Source: Teratosphaeria epicoccoides (taxonomy: Eukaryota > Ascomycota > Dothideomycetes > Mycosphaerellales > Teratosphaeriaceae). From it: 64,000 nt of DNA. Made by a program: the position numbers and the translations under genes. Where the stretch lies: positions 434,001 to 498,000 of the forward strand of contig JADDMT010000004.1 of the NCBI GenBank assembly GCA_021401465.1, read 5' to 3'. This document shows, one piece after another, positions 33,780 through 44,894 of this stretch. Each line of letters opens with the position of its first letter. Position 1 is the first letter of the stretch. The notes below the pieces were generated by a model. The model worked only from the letters and a program-made list of their open reading frames with translations. It did not search any database and was not told the DNA's origin.

Positions 33780-35330
33780 TCAGGATCGGCCTTCCCTTCT
33801 GCCTGTTTGCTCAGGCTCTATCAGGTCACGTCCGACAGCCCGTGCATGCACTTCGATATCATGGGCATCCGCGCGAACATTCCGCTCCGCATCATCAAGT
33901 CTTCTCCTTACGTGCTCGCTGGCTTCTCCAATGTCGTTCTGTACATCGTGGACCTGGCGAACGCTATTTTCAAAGACATTCCTCATGTCGCGGGTCAAGT
34001 CTGCAGCCTGATCGCCAATATGTTGAGTAGCCTCAGCTGCTCTAGCGTGCCCGTGTCGCATATGCCCTTCGATGGCTGCACTAGCTCGATCTCTATGGTT
34101 TTCCGCTTGTTGTGCCACACTGTCAATCTTCTGCTCAAGACCAGTCATTTCACGTTCCGCGTCTCGTCTGACATTGGACACTTCGGCCTGGGCATGTTTT
34201 GTGAAGCCGCCAACCTGCTCTTGGAGAACGTTCATGGCGTCTTTTGCTCGCTCGATTGCGCCTTGAGATATATCTTGTCCAGCTTTTTTCTTCTGCTCGA
34301 GCGTTTCGTGAAACGCTTCAAACTTAGTGAGCATGCCCTGGAGCTTGCCAGCCATGTCGTCCGGTCCGGGGGCGCTAGGCGATGCAATAGCATTGGATCT
34401 CATTGCTATCGGAACGCCGAAGCTCGTCCCTCTTGCGAGTGTAGGTCTCGGGTTTGTGGGAATATGTTCCTGTTGCTGCTGAGCAACTCCTTGCTGGCCG
34501 CCGAAACCCTCTGACTGTAGTGTGTGCAATTTCCCACTGCTCACAAAACGGTCCGGCCTGTTCTGCTCGATGTCTAGCATGACGTCTTGATACAGCTGCC
34601 TGATGAATTGTACCTCTGCGTAGACATCGAAAGCTTGGCCATTGATGCGCAAGTCTCGCTCCCGAGCCTCTATGTAGTCTCGTATCTTCTCCCACTCATG
34701 CTGGAAGTACTTGAAACGGCCGGGGAGTCCGGAGCCCTTGAGGTATGTCATCAGCCCTGCAATCACGGTATTGATAGCGCCGAACACAGTCACTGCCGAG
34801 CGGCTGCCGTTGGCAGCACCTAGGGCTGTCAATGCTGCTGCTACAATGAGCTGGAGTCCAAGGCAAATATTAATCATAATCGAGAAGGTCTTGTACATCT
34901 TCTTTGCTTTCATGCCATGATTGCACACGATACCGTAGATGCCACGATTCTCCGCAGGTCGTTGCAAATGGTTGACGGGCGCCGGCTGTCGGTCAGCGTG
35001 GTCTACTGAATTCCCACTGTCCGAGAGCTGTTGACCAGTAGCGGCCGGTGCGCTTTTCTCTGATAGCATCGTGGTCGCCAAACTCAGTCGGCTTTGCTTG
35101 GTCCGCATACCCTGCATTGACGGAGCGGAGTGAACTGTGTATCAATCAGCTCATTCCATCGATGCGAAGACGGACATCTGCTCACTTCCAACCAGAAGTC
35201 GGAACTCTTCAAGTTTTGACTCGACCAAGAGGCCGCCGTGGACCTGGTCTTCAAGGTCTCGAGAAGGTCCGATCCCTTGATCGCTGGCCGGGGTGGCCAA
35301 CGCCTGCAACAAGCGCTGTATCAAACCCAT
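33780..35330 (-). CDS. Fungal SLATT-domain membrane protein
   Basis: Exon 1 (35330-35186) and exon 2 (35134-33780) join across a 51-bp GTGAGC...CAG intron; 499 residues. The join gives EFRLLVGIHSAP, the expected lead-in to the domain. Residues about 111-205 match the fungal SLATT (SMODS and SLOG-associating 2TM effector) domain: NRGIYGIVCNHGMKAKKMYK, then TM1 (ICLGLQLIVAAALTAL) and TM2 (AVTVFGAINTVIAGLMTYLKG), then GLPGRFKYFQHEWEKIRDYI. Residues about 300-480 are a long amphipathic, Ala/Glu/Arg-rich helical region that probably forms coiled coils. In bacteria SLATT proteins are predicted pore-forming effectors next to nucleotide sensors. In fungi they are usually stand-alone and uncharacterised, and no sensor domain is fused or adjacent here. 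Confidence 0.85.
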
Positions 35331-36819
35331 CTTGTCTTTGTAGGCCGGAAGATTCTCGATCAGGTTCTTCTATTGCACTTGCGGGCGTTGTGACTTGATG
35401 ATCAAGGCTCATGCGAAGACAGTCAATATTGAGTGTTGGCAATGAGCCTTCTAAAAGAGTTTTGTTGTGGCTGCCGTGCGCAGCTATGTTAAGAGAGCAC
35501 CATCTACCACACCTCGCTGCAGTCTGTAGCTGCAGGATCCATCATCACTTGCGGAGGACGCCACGCCAAGCAGCTTCTGGCGTTTTACGCATAGCTCATG
35601 TAGTCCGACTTCCTTTCCAAGTCTAGCCTGGCAGCCGTTGACACTCTGTACGGCCGGAAGGTGCGGCTGTACAGTTATACTATACCAATTCAGCTGGCTT
35701 AATGCACGCCACGCGCATGTCCGGCAGCGGGAAGAGTCTCCGAAGTGGCCCTGCCAAAAGCACGTGGGCGCCTTGACCCGTCCACAGAGATGTCTTCGAA
35801 TGGCATCAAGACTCTGTCCATGACGACCGTCCGACTCCAAGCATTCCTGAGCATGCGCATACACGTTAGCAGCAGAAAGGTTGATAGTCGCTGAGGCGTA
35901 GCCACGATGTGAATTTGCAACAGACAAAGTGCCTCTTGGCTGCCAGCGTACAGCAACCCAAGGAAAGCTGACAGTCCGGTGTGTGCGTACTCGTAGGGAC
36001 GGGTCAAACACATGATGTCCTTCAGAGGTTTTTCGAGCGTGGACAGGCCAATGATCCAGAGGTATGTTGCGGATTGACAAGACTGAATGTACCTTTTGCT
36101 CTGTCGAAGTAGGTTCGGGAAATCAATGTTCCTCGCAGGCACCTTTATGCATGTGATGTTTACTTCCACGGAACATACGCTTCTCATTCAGCTGAAACGT
36201 CCGCATACATTCAGCGGCAGCATACAGGCTTGCTATACTGATCCGAGACGTCGGCATTCGACGAGGCCGGTTCAACTAACCCCGAATTTGTCAAAGGCCA
36301 TGATATTGTTTGTGCTTTTGGCGCAGTGGGAAATCCCCATCAACGACTACCTCCTACCAAAAGGGTCGTGGTCTAATCTCCGCCCAGGTATTGTGTACGG
36401 AGCAGTTGGCAATTGGCGCCTCCGTCATGGACAATGTGAAGGGCACTCGCGACCCTGCTTGACGAAACCACAGGCGTATACTCTGTAGGCGCTTTCACCA
36501 TATCGAGAGCTTCGCGGGAGGCGACCAAATCACCGCATGATCACTTCCCGACGATCCCGGTGGTCGAACGATGTCGACGGAGGTTTCCTGGTATCTGAGG
36601 AGGTAGGCATTTCTATTGGCCTGGTCTTCCCCAAGGTGACCTAGTGTGAGATCGCCTCAGCAGCAACGTGATAGACCGGCTTGGCCATTCTGTTATGCCG
36701 CAAGATTAGCTTCGGCATTCACGTGGTCCCGAGACCAGCTGGCTGTTGCTAATAAAGCGCTGGACCGGTCAAAGTCTCGTCAGCTGCCATCGCAGAGTCG
36801 ACTTATTCGGCATCCAAAC
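35331..36819. other. Gene-poor stretch
   Basis: About 1.5 kb. Minus-strand frames of 160-200 codons occur (35.5-36.2 kb), but their translations look unstructured and share no recognisable family. This may be decayed sequence. No repeat or RNA gene was recognised. Confidence 0.4.
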
Positions 36820-37309
36820 ATGAAGTCTACAGCGCTGATCGCGACCTTCGCCACGCTGGCTCGGGCCTGGGTACGTCTTCTCTGCCTCCCCACATGTTCC
36901 CTTCAATATCACAATCGGCACATTTGCTGACGCTTGCCCTCTCCACCGACAGAACTGCATGAAGCCAGGAGTATCCGAACGCCATCAAGGATGGTGTATC
37001 CCTACTCAAGAACAGAGGAACGCAGATCTACTGAAAAACCAACCTCAGTACTGCTCAGTGGTGAGTCCCGGTTGCACAGCAACATGAATCCCTGTGTTGA
37101 TATGATGAGGATGATGATTGACACGATGCGTGTGACTATGTAGGAGCACCCGTGCAAGTAAGCCCGGTCGCATTTTCAAAGATCCAATACCGTGTCCCTT
37201 CGCACTAATCCTGCCCAGTACCCAATGGAACGGCTGCTATCCGAACGCGCGATATGATAGTAATCAGTCGCGTACGCAAGGCAATCAGTGGGTAGCCGAC
37301 TGCAGCTGA
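36820..37309 (+). CDS. Small secreted cysteine-rich protein (87 aa), four exons
   Basis: Exons 36820-36870, 36953-37060, 37144-37157 and 37219-37309 give 87 residues. Donors are GTACGT, GTGAGT and GTAAGC; acceptors are CAG, TAG and CAG; branch-like TGCTGAC and CACTAAT lie in introns 1 and 3. A short signal peptide (about 1-17) precedes a mature chain with six cysteines at 19, 32, 51, 57, 64 and 86. Exon 3 is only 14 nt. If intron 3 were retained, translation would stop a codon later, giving a 58-residue form with four of the cysteines. It is Gln/Asn-rich with no family recognised; effector-like by size, secretion signal and cysteine content. Confidence 0.45.
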
Positions 37310-37991
37310 CGGTCGGTCGGGGAAGCATTGTCGGCGGGACTCCCTTGTGCTTGTTATGACTTTGTGGCCCCTGCATATACCACCAGCTACAACGCCTACG
37401 CACAGATTTGCTTTCAACCGAGATCTCGCACTCAGAATCACATGCGCTTCGTGCACCGACGAGCTCACAGGGGCGTGGAATGCGAGCGAGGATGCATCGA
37501 ACAGCCTGGGGGACAAGACGTAAATTTCGCATTGCCTTTCTCGAGTCTCCACAATCACGACCCAACGGCAGCACCCACCATCCTCCCAGCGTACCCATGG
37601 GCCCGGACGCAAGCCTGGCCTGTCCCCCGCCTCGCCCTCAGCTCATGCAACCAGACTTTAGCCAGCCCTGACCGACGACTCGCCCTGTGTTTGCGGCTAC
37701 GCACAGCAGCAAGCAGAACACCGGGAAACTGCCGCCACATGGTCAGCCCGTGATATTCGTGCCATCAGCTCGTGCAGCCCATGATACTAAACACTACTGA
37801 GCCGACGAAAAGGTCCGCACACGGACTGCCTCGAAACTCATGCTCGTACAGGTGATCGCTGACCGATACTTCGGGACGCCCGATATATACAAACTACACC
37901 CCCTCCTCACCCAATGCCAAAATTTCCCGCAAAACACCCTTCTGCCCTGCGACCTCACCTCCTCGCTCTCATCCAACGACACACCACCCCA
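37310..37991. other. No gene seen
   Basis: About 680 bp between the small secreted protein gene and the V-ATPase B gene, which are convergent. No supportable gene or repeat. Confidence 0.5.
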
Positions 37992-39657
37992 TCACGCATC
38001 AATCAGATTTCCCGTCTCCCCATTCGTCTGCGGCTTCTTCCCATCCCCATTCGCGTCCCCCTCACCCTCCGCCTCCCCACCATCCCTCGTGTCCTTATCT
38101 CCCTTCTTACTCTGCCTCTGATAATACTTATCCAACACCTTGGCCGGAATGCGATTCAACAGCTCCTTCGGGTAGATTCTCAGCAATTCCCACGCTTGGT
38201 CCAGCCCATCGAAAATCGTCCGCTTCTCGTACGCGCCCTGCGCAATGTACGTCTTCTCGAAGCGCTCCAGGAATTCCAGAGACAGCTTGTCCTCGTCTGA
38301 CAAGGCGTCTTCACCGACGACGGCTTTCATGGATGCGGCGTCACGGCCGATGGCGTATTTGGCGTAAAGCTGGTTCGAGACGTCGGAGTGGTCGCCGCGG
38401 GTGTGACCTTCGCCGATGGCGGATTTCATGAGTCGGGAGAGGGAGGGAAGGACGTTGATGGGTGGGTAGATGCCCTTGTTGTCCAGCTGCCGGTCGACGA
38501 AGATTTGGCCTTCGGTGATGTAGCCTGTCAAGTCGGGGATAGGGTGGGTGATGTCTATGGAATAAGTCAGTACTGTTCGTAGCCTCATGAAGTGCATACT
38601 TACCATCGTTGGGCATGGTCAGGATGGGAATTTGTGTGATGGATCCATTACGACCTGTCACACGTCCGGCACGCTCGTAGATGGTCGACAAGTCTGTGTA
38701 CATGTAACCTGGGTAACCACGTCGACCTGGCACTTCTTCTCTGGCGGCCGAGACTTCACGAAGAGCATCGCAGTAAGAGGACAAATCAGTCAGGATGACC
38801 AGGACGTGCTTCTCGAGCTGGTAGGCGTAGTATTCGGCAGTGGTAAGCGCCAAGCGGGGTGTTATGATACGTTCGATGCTGCAACACAGTCAGTAAACAT
38901 CATCATGCAAGGGATCGGTGTTTACTCGCGTCGGGTCATTAGCCAAGTTCAGGAACAACGTGACTCTCTCCATCGAGCCGTTCTCCTCAAAGTCTCTGGT
39001 GAAGAAACGTGACGTCTCCAAGTTGACACCCATCGCACCAAACACAATGCTGAAGTTGTCCTCGTGCGTGTCGTGCGTGTCCTTGCTGGTCACACCCTTC
39101 TGCTGCACCAACGACGCCTGCCGACAGATCTGCGCGGCAATCTCGTTGTGCGGCAGACCGGCCGCAGAGAAAATGGGAATCTTCTGTCCACGCGCGACCG
39201 AGTTCATGGTGTCAATCGCCGAAATACCCGTCGATATCATTTCTTCGGGGTACGCTCTGCTGTACGGATTGATGGGCGATCCATTGATGTCCAGGTAATC
39301 CTCCGCGAGCACTTTGGGACCCTTGTCAATGGCCCTCCCCGAGCCGTCAAAGACGCGACCCAGCATGTCCTCACTGACGCCCAACTTGAGGCTGTGCCCG
39401 GTGAACTCGACTCTCGTCTTCTTGACGTCAATCCCGCTGGTGCCTTCAAACACCTGCACCACAGCGCGGTTGCCCCGTGCCTCGAGCACCTGCCCGGAGC
39501 GCTCCGTGCCATCGGGCAGCGTGAGCGACACAATCTCGTTGAAGCGCGGGAACTTGACATTCTCGAGCACCACCAGCGGGCCGTTGATGCCGCCGATGGT
39601 GTTGTAGCGGATGCGCGGGTGGACGGCGCCGATGCTGGGCGGGTTGTCTTTCGCCAT
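37992..39657 (-). CDS. VMA2: V-type proton ATPase subunit B
   Basis: Exons 39657-38930, 38878-38604 and 38554-37992 give 521 residues. Near-invariant V-ATPase B blocks are present: PRIRYNTIGGINGPLVVLE, GRVFDGSGRAIDKGP, PINPYSRAYPEEMISTGISA, AGLPHNEIAAQICRQA, FLNLANDPTIERIITPR and YMYTDLSTIYERAGRV. Intron 1 needs a GC donor (AC|GCGAGT) to make NDPTIERI; the nearby GT gives a frameshift. The frame is open for another 70-odd codons upstream of the chosen ATG, but that stretch is unlike the family, so I start at MAKDNPPS. The subunit belongs to the V1 hexamer (non-catalytic nucleotide site) that acidifies vacuole and endosomes. The acidic/Lys-rich C-terminal tail is slightly longer than usual. 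Confidence 0.95.
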
Positions 39658-40101
39658 TGTGCTGGTGATGGTCGCCGCCTGGGGCTTCCTGGCCCGTCCT
39701 CGTGCGACGGAGACGGCGTCGGCGGAGTTGAGGAGCCCGTGGCTGGACGGGAGCGAGTGTGGCTGAGGCCGAAGCTCGGAAGAGTGAGTGTATGGCGGAA
39801 TGGCGGTGGTGAGGGGATGGTAGTGGTGGAGGTAATGGACATGCAACGAGAACGTGAGCTGGTGTGGGAGCCGCAATCGTCAATGCACTAGGGACTAGGA
39901 AAAGCTTCAAGCTACGTAACGTCGCCGAGCTTGCCTGCTTGAGCCGCATTGTGCCACGTGCATCCCTATCGCAAAAGCAACGACTATCTATGTACCTAGG
40001 TACCTTCTACACAGGATCTACTGTAGTCTGTACATCAAGCCTAACAACTATCTCACAGAACACCTTGTCCTATCAACATCAACACCATCATACCAGTCCT
40101 T
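39658..40101. other. Upstream region of VMA2 / 3' end of esterase
   Basis: About 440 bp. It holds the VMA2 promoter and 5' UTR and the 3' UTR of the carboxylesterase, which lies upstream on the same strand. No further gene. Confidence 0.5.
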
Positions 40102-42064
40102 CTAGTTCTCAACCTGCCACCCATGTGCCCCAAAGAAATCACACTTAGCATTCGCATCCGAGTCTGGCGCCGCACTCACAGTCGTATAAGTTACCGCCAG
40201 CGTATCAAAACCAACTGACTCTCCATTCGCTACCGTCCCATTCCCTCCACTAACATAGCTCGGCCAGAATGCAGCATCAGCCGCCCTCAACGGATTTGGG
40301 TCGTGATTGACCGTGAAGCTGATCCAATACGACGCCATAATTTCCGCAAGGGTGTGGTTATTCGCAGCCGGGAAACCCGTGATGTTGGATGTGAGGAACG
40401 GGACCGTGGCGCCGTGGAGTTCGCTGCCGGCCGCGAAGGTGAGTTTGAAGACGGCCGAGCGGTTGCTGTTGGTGTCGATGGCCGCGGTGGCCATGAAATA
40501 GCTGGGATCGAGGTCAGACGGCATTTTTCTCAAGAAATCTGGTGAGCTTACGTAGGGCACGAGATGATGAAATCCCCGAACCATGTTTGCCGCTGGAAGA
40601 ACGTGCTGTTGTAGTCGGAAGCCGGGTACAGCTGGTACAACCTGGAGAAGAATGCTGGACCGGCGAAGGGGAAGAGTTCCATCGCATCGGCCATCTCCTC
40701 GACTTGCGTCGTCTGCGACATGTTGGAGAAGATGTCGCCTTCGTATCTGTTCATCATCCACATCAAAAAACCACACCACATTCTGCGAGACCAGGAAAGG
40801 AAACTTACGCATCATGATCAACCAACAATGGCACATCATAGAACCTACCCTTCCTGAATGCCACATTGGGCAATTCCTGAATGAAGCGCCCATCCACTAC
40901 GGGTCCGAAAATAAAATCCCCATACGCCGCCCCTACGCTTGGGTAACTCGCATTTTGCACCTGCTGGTTCAGCGCCATCGCCTCCTCCGTCGACAGAGTC
41001 CTCAGACAAGTCACGGTCGTGCAGTTCGTCAGGCCGAGTGTGGTGTAGTACACCGCATCCTGCTCGGATTGGTTTAGGAAGGGCTGCCACCAGGGGTACT
41101 CGGCGATCGCGGCGGAGAAGGGAGGCGTATCGTAGGCGCCACCCGCGATGAGTTGAGCGGTGACGGAGCCACCGCCCGCGGAGCCGCCCCAGATCTGTAC
41201 ACTTCACATCAGCATATCGTTCTATCGTTCTTTACCATTCCCTGAAGGGAGGCACTTGCGGTCACTTGCGACGGATCGCCGCCGAAAGCTCGGATATTGC
41301 GCTGGACCCAGTCTAGAGCGGCGCGTTGATCGAGCAGTCCTGCATTAGCGACGCCATTCTTCTCGATCTCTCCTCCAGCCAGGAATCCTAACACGCCTAG
41401 ACGATACTGGATGCCAACATAGATGATCTTGCCTTCAGACGCATTCACTATAGCGTCGCCAGGGAAACTCTCAGCATTACCCTCGGTATACCCGCCACCT
41501 GCAGCGAAGCCCACATCAGCCAAATGCGACTTGCTCGGGAAGATGAGGATTGTTACCATGTATCATCACCAGCACCGGCAAATTCGTCGAGACCGGCTCG
41601 CTGGGAACAAGTACATCAAGCAGCAAGCAGTCTTCCGACTGTCCTTGTGGCGCATACGCCGTGCTGGACGCAGAATTCGGATCCTGGTAGATACTCTCGG
41701 GTTGCGACTGAGGACATGCCGGGCCGATTCGAGTGGCATTGTAAATCGTGTTGCTATCATAAGTGTTTGTTATTTCGATCGGGACAGGCTTTTGCCAGCG
41801 GAGGGGACCGCTCGGGTTGACGGCGTAGCTGGTGGTTGGTCAGTGAGGCGGATGCGTGGTGCAGCGGTAATTGGAGTTTGGGGGATATGTGTACTGTATG
41901 CCTCGAAAGTAATTTATGCCCGCCGTAGCATTTGTGTGACCGCGGTATTTCACATATCCCAGATCGACAGTCGGAGGTGCAGCAGCGCTGGAGTTCGTGG
42001 TCTGGGCATTGCTGGACGAAGAAAGTAGTGCAATGGCTGTGCTCAGTACGGAAGCGTGCTTCAT
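40102..42064 (-). CDS. Secreted type-B carboxylesterase/lipase
   Basis: Six exons (42064-41895, 41828-41557, 41498-41260, 41194-40809, 40746-40552, 40501-40102) give 553 residues. A signal peptide (about 1-20) is followed by the alpha/beta-hydrolase core: YFRGIHYAVNPSGPLRW, EDCLLLDVLVP, the oxyanion motif HGGGY (from residue 147), NAGLLDQRAALDWVQRNI and GGDPSQVTIWGGSAGG with nucleophile Ser232. The nucleophile elbow is G-G-S-A-G rather than the commoner G-E/Q-S-A-G. Several N-glycosylation sites occur. Intron 3 (41195-41259) has a GCAAGT donor that restores QVTIWG; a GT donor six bases earlier would delete Val-Thr. It likely hydrolyses extracellular esters or lipids; the substrate is unknown. 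Confidence 0.88.
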
Positions 42065-42959
42065 CTTTTACTATTGATTGAATGGTGTAACAACATTCTC
42101 CGTCATCAGTGCACGGCGGATTGTTTCTATAGAGTGGTGCTAGTATGCTACCCGGCTCCAACGGCAAAGAGAGGGAGGGCAAAAAAGGTTCATTATGTCA
42201 TTGCAGTCTTTCAACCGGACGACCTTCATGCGGCATACATCCTTCCCACTTTCTCCGCACGCGAGACGCAAGCTGCATTGCCATACGACGCGCCGGGGGA
42301 AATCGATGTCCACTCGCGTAATTGCTCACCGATCGTGGAGGGCTTCTTGTGAGGGTGTTGGGCTGGCAAGTTCTGAAGTGCATCAGGACGATGCTGGCAG
42401 GACTCGCAATGCCTATGGCTTTCCCGGGCATTTTGCCTGCCGCTCGTCGACTGCTCTATGCAGAAAGGTACATATACATGGATGTATATGTATGTAGATG
42501 AGGGGACGGGAGCGTTCTCAGATCGCACGGGCCCGGGGATGGAGGCGCGACTAAGGAAAAATGTTCCCCCGCCCTCAGCTTGGCCCGATCGGACATTCAG
42601 GTTCATGATGGGAGACTTGTGATGTCCCAGGAGGCAGTTTGAATTGTATTCTCTTCCAGCGATATGCATTGACCTGGTCGTCAGCTTCCCAGCTCAAGCA
42701 GTCTCTACAGTAGCGCTTGTCAGCCGTTCCATCATCCTCTGTTTTGCCAGCCTGATGTGGCTCAAGCGATAGCCGTTTGGCGAACTCGCGTGTAGAATGC
42801 CACGAAATGACTCACCATTTATATCAGGCCGCGCCCATAGCGAACATCGCCGTGACTGACTGAATTCGACCGCCTTAAAGATTATCTTGCGCAGAGTGTA
42901 CCAGGGCCCGCTTACCAAATGTGTAAGACAATAGAGTCGAGCTTCGGCTTCCTACGCGG
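42065..42959. other. No gene seen
   Basis: About 900 bp between the esterase start and the following pseudogene. It probably contains the esterase promoter. A short tatatg/catgta palindrome-like stretch lies near 42.47 kb. Confidence 0.45.
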
Positions 42960-44260
42960 ATGAACAGCCGCTATCAAGTCTTTGACCGATCACGCTATCT
43001 TCCCTTCGCCATCGTGTATGGCCTTTGTCGTCGCTCGCCTGCCGACAGCGACCCTCGTCTATTGGCACTTCGAATCGCAGGATCTGCTTTGGACGTGCCG
43101 CATGCTCTCAAGCATGGACTTCTCACTCTGTTCGAAGATCAGCCGTCCGGCGTCTCGGACGTGGAAATAGGCGTTGGTCAGCTGCCGAATGAAATTTGCT
43201 ATGACAAAATCATCATCATTCTGCCGCCACCAGTCGGCAGGACTGGGCCTAAAGTCGAGTCGTTCACTGCTTATGAGTACGCTGTCAATGCCAACAGCGA
43301 GCTGGCCCAATTGCTGCGACCCGGGAAGAAGTATACCATTCGCCTTGCGGGTAAAGATCTTGGGATCAGATGGCATGCGTTCAGCGAGCTCTCGGAGCTT
43401 TTGAACGTCGACGGTAGACTGTCACCTAAACAACCTTCTGAGAACCTTCAATCGGTCAACAGTAAGAGCTCGGCAGGCCGTGCTACCTTCACAGTCTGCA
43501 CTTCGGTTCTCTGGCCTCTCCAAATCACTTGCGTTTGCTTGCAAGTCTATCAACAGTCGACGCTCCGCAGGCCGGAGCTTGCCCTCGTACCGTCTTGGGG
43601 GTGTCCATTGTCAACGATGGCGATGAAGCTATTAGAATACAATGCCGAGGCCGTCAGAGTTTCTTGTTATGAGTATTTCTATATGACGGGGAGATAGAGA
43701 CGCAGAGACCAACGAATTTAGATCTCAAATATTTGCCACCGAGTCAGCTGGCATCTCGCATCTTGAAATCACGAACCGCGCTAGTGGCGCAATGGCTTAC
43801 GGAAGACCCAAAATAATGCCTTGTATCCTCTGCAAGCCCAATCATGATCCTCGACCTTCGCTTTCGAGCCTGGTGAGTTTTGCGCCGACTCAGCCTGTCC
43901 TCAGGCACATTGACATCAGTAGGATCCTGGATGCAGTTTCCGAAGGGATGTACAGCATCCGACTCCAGCCTCGGAGTGCCTGGTGGTGCTTCGGTCTGCC
44001 ATATGAGGTAGCCAAAGAGGACGACGAACGAGTGCCGAGGAGTATCTGCAAAGTTGCGAGACCGCCCGTCGCCTGGAGAGTGAGGGCACGGTTATTGTGC
44101 AGGTGAGGGAGGGAAGGTGCTATCTCGTGCCGAGGAGTATCTGCAAAGTTGCGAGACCGCCCGTCGCCTGGAGAGTGAGGGCACGGTTATTGTGCAGGTG
44201 AGGGAGGGAAAGTGCTATCTCGTGCCAAGCGCGACCTCTATGCAAGCGGCAGACTGAGCC
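42960..44260 (+). pseudogene. Frameshifted remnant of a conserved fungal gene
   Basis: The N-terminal part (42960 to about 43585) is one clean frame that looks conserved: LPFAIVYGLCRRSPADSDPR, ALDVPHALKHGLLTL and YTIRLAGKDLGIRW. The continuation shifts frame: VSIVNDGDEAIRIQCRGRQSFL is in a second frame (about 43586-43672, then a stop). SLVSFAPTQPVLRHIDISRI and YSIRLQPRSAWWCFGLP are in a third frame (about 43708-44090), and LESEGTVIVQVREG requires yet another shift. No plausible introns link these segments. The 3' end also carries a 95-bp tandem duplication. I recall similar domain order in uncharacterised fungal proteins, but give no function. Best read as a decayed gene. Confidence 0.6.
44032..44221. 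repeat. 95-bp tandem duplication
   Basis: Two adjacent 95-bp copies, 44032-44126 and 44127-44221, differ at a single base near their ends (gggaagg versus gggaaag). They lie in the 3' part of the frameshifted pseudogene, so the duplication is probably recent and under no coding constraint. Confidence 0.95.
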
Positions 44261-44691
44261 AAATCTCGCGCGTTGTCATGCTGAGGTAAGAGATATATCA
44301 ATCCAGGATCGCATCAGCCTTCAGGTCTTATGGAATCAAAGCCAATTCAGCATTTGATGAACAAAATGGACCCGTCCGCGCGCTGCAATGGTATCGGCCC
44401 TTGCGACATTGGTATTGGTGAGGAGATACCTCGAGAAAAATGATCAAATGGTCGAAAGAGGCAGCAGCCCTGTTTCAGCCACTTGAGTGACATGCGTGTA
44501 CCTGCATTAGTGGTACTTAGCCAGGAACCTGCAAAGACTTGAACGTGGCGCAGCATGTCGACGTCGAGAAGGTTATCTTTGTGCTAGCAACTCTGTGCAG
44601 ATTTTCCGCCAAGAAGTGTCTATACATGCACTCCACAGTGAGGTAGGTAGATCTCAATAAGTCTGTCGTGACATCATAGCCCGCAAATGCA

Positions 44692-44835
44692 TATCTCGAG
44701 CCCGGAAGTCTTGTCCAAACGCCGTGTGGAATCAGCCCCTCCAGTTTCCCAAATGGCCCCCCCCCCTCACCCCACCCACCTTCCCGGCTCCAATGGATAC
44801 CTCGAGCACGGAGGTTTCCTCCAAACGCTGCGTAA
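44692..44835. repeat. Imperfect direct repeat of about 38 bp
   Basis: A segment starting atatctcgagcccggaag near 44692 recurs in diverged form near 44795 as gatacctcgagcacggagg, with shared tccaaacg cores. A C-rich run lies between the copies. Probably a degraded local duplication. Confidence 0.5.
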
Positions 44836-44894
44836 ATGAACCTTTCTAATCCCCGAACGCCGCAGCTTTTCGTGCTCTCGTGAATCGTACATCG

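Noticed and set aside
35484..36187. Minus-strand frames of 160-198 codons
   Set aside because: They overlap each other in different frames, lack domains, and show no splice pattern that links them.
39658..39876. N-terminal extension of V-ATPase B in frame upstream of the ATG
   Set aside because: The translation (His/Pro-rich) is unlike any V-ATPase B N-terminus; the ATG at 39657 fits the family.
43770..43800. tRNA A-box-like tagtggcgcaatgg
   Set aside because: It lies within the protein-like frame of the pseudogene and has no B-box or cloverleaf.
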